Origin: Synergistetes bacterium ADurb.Bin155 | GTDB lineage: Bacteria; Synergistota; Synergistia; Synergistales; Thermovirgaceae | Direction of reading: 5' to 3' | Assembly (NCBI GenBank): GCA_002070395.1 | Contig: MWDE01000018.1 | Location: forward strand, 1-38,881 | Length of the DNA stretch: 38,881 bases | Notes under the pieces: model-generated | Databases searched by the model: none | Told to the model about the DNA's origin: nothing | What the model saw: only the letters and a program-made list of their open reading frames with translations | Shown: one piece after another, positions 38,292 through 38,881 of the stretch | How positions within the stretch are numbered: position 1 is the stretch's first letter | Layout of the letters: the number at the start of each line of letters is the position of its first letter | Position numbers and translations under genes: made by a program

Positions 38292-38345
38292 GGACAGGGA
38301 AAATGTCATGGGTTAGGTACCAAAAATGGACAGGGAAAATGTCAT
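38292..38345. repeat. Two 18-bp direct repeats at an IS end
   Basis: GGACAGGGAAAATGTCAT occurs at 38292-38309 and 38328-38345, a 36-base period, just past the transposase stop. They are probably transposase-binding sites or part of the terminal repeat of the insertion element. The outer boundary and target duplication cannot be placed because the other end lies outside the window. Confidence 0.8.
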
Positions 38346-38350
38346 CCCCC

Positions 38351-38881
38351 CTAGGGTATCTGCTCAAGACAATGCTCACGGATCCTCTTTCTGCTAACCC
38401 TCTTTTCGTACTCCCTTTTCCATGGATGGTCAGGTCCGGGGGTCCAGGGCTTTCTCATTCCTTCTTCCGTGGATGATGCTGTCGTGTTCTCTTTCGCCAG
38501 GGTCTTCTTCGTCTCCTCTTCCTCGACCCTAACCATTTCGTAGAAGGTCCCCTGGCGGTGCAAAACCGTCCTCCTGTCCAGGAGGTCCAGGACCTCCACC
38601 TCAACCCCTTTGCGGAATAGGACCTTTCTGCCCTGGGAGTCCAGGGCGGACCACTTCCGGCCCTTCCACGAGACCGTGGAGTCGCCGGTCATCTTCCGGA
38701 AGACCCTGCGGCACAGTATGAGGGCGAGGTCCTCCTTTGAAGGCGCCGGCATGAAGGCCGTCGCTTCATCCTTAGGCAGGACGGCAAAGAGATCGTTATG
38801 CCTGGTCCTGTAGGAAGCGAGGAAGGCATTGGCCTCCTCCAGGGTAGATACCCCCGCCACCCTCAGGTCGACCACCAGGCG
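38351..38881 (-). CDS. ISNCY-like transposase, C-terminal part (5' truncated by window)
   Basis: The frame is open to the window edge, so the N-terminal part lies outside. Visible sequence starts RLVVDLRVAGVSTLEEANAF, with an LASYRTRHNDLF segment, the end of an integrase-type catalytic core (xxxGIxTIEEANxFLxxFxxRxNxRF). Next come EDLALILCRRVFRKMTGDST and VSWKGRKWSALDSQGRKVLF, a C-terminal beta domain typical of ISNCY/IS1202-like transposases. The last ~40 residues are highly charged (KTLAKENTTASSTEEGMRKP, REYEKRVSRKRIREHC). It carries at least the 3' end of a mobile element; completeness is unknown. Confidence 0.82.
   Translation of the reverse strand, partial: RLVVDLRVAGVSTLEEANAFLASYRTRHNDLFAVLPKDEATAFMPAPSKEDLALILCRRVFRKMTGDSTVSWKGRKWSALDSQGRKVLFRKGVEVEVLDLLDRRTVLHRQGTFYEMVRVEEEETKKTLAKENTTASSTEEGMRKPWTPGPDHPWKREYEKRVSRKRIREHCLEQIP

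Overview
This window is bacterial, GC-rich and densely packed. It comes from a diderm that makes both LPS and an SLH-domain (OmpM-type) porin. That pairing, together with the metal-type KdsA, a short LptD and a fused LpxK/LpxB-like protein, best fits the phylum Synergistota. Negativicutes is the main alternative, and the high GC argues against it. The assignment is inference; the window has no rRNA.

Region 1 (2-8370) is one plus-strand lipid A/Kdo operon: an MsbA-type ABC transporter (cut by the window edge), an LpxK-LpxB-like fusion, kdsA, kdsD, waaA, an unrecognised 403-residue gene, and kdsB. Most junctions overlap or are almost zero-length. No kdsC phosphatase is visible.

Region 2 (8419-15947) is a glycosyltransferase/O-antigen zone: an ELM1-family protein, a GT4, two AT-richer GT2 genes (one frameshifted in a T8 tract) and an O-antigen ligase/polymerase. 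Between them lie decayed genes: gmd and fcl relics joined end to end, a manC split by a single TGG-to-TAG change, a partial second GT4 copy, and an epimerase N-terminal scrap. The locus looks like one that lost its GDP-mannose-derived sugars and took in other glycosyltransferases.

Region 3 (15944-21469) holds a complete ADP-heptose pathway (gmhB, gmhA, hldD, hldE) and a GT9 heptosyltransferase. Another pair of relics, a GT9 and a stand-alone rfaE2, sits between hldE and the intact GT9.

Region 4 (21431-24330) is the SLH porin with a promoter, a long structured leader and a terminator, followed by a secreted protein with its own strong terminator.

Region 5 (24403-30999) contains a 6-phosphofructokinase with unusual active-site residues coupled to a glutamate cyclase-family gene, an ECF S component on the minus strand, a small exported protein, a TalC-type transaldolase, rho, and a LysM/M23 endopeptidase.

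Region 6 (31000-38881) has a heptamer-repeat intergenic region, then a tightly coupled run: pyrG, two unrecognised secreted proteins, lptC, lptD and ddl. Converging on it is greA. The window ends in a truncated ISNCY-like transposase whose end carries two 18-bp direct repeats.
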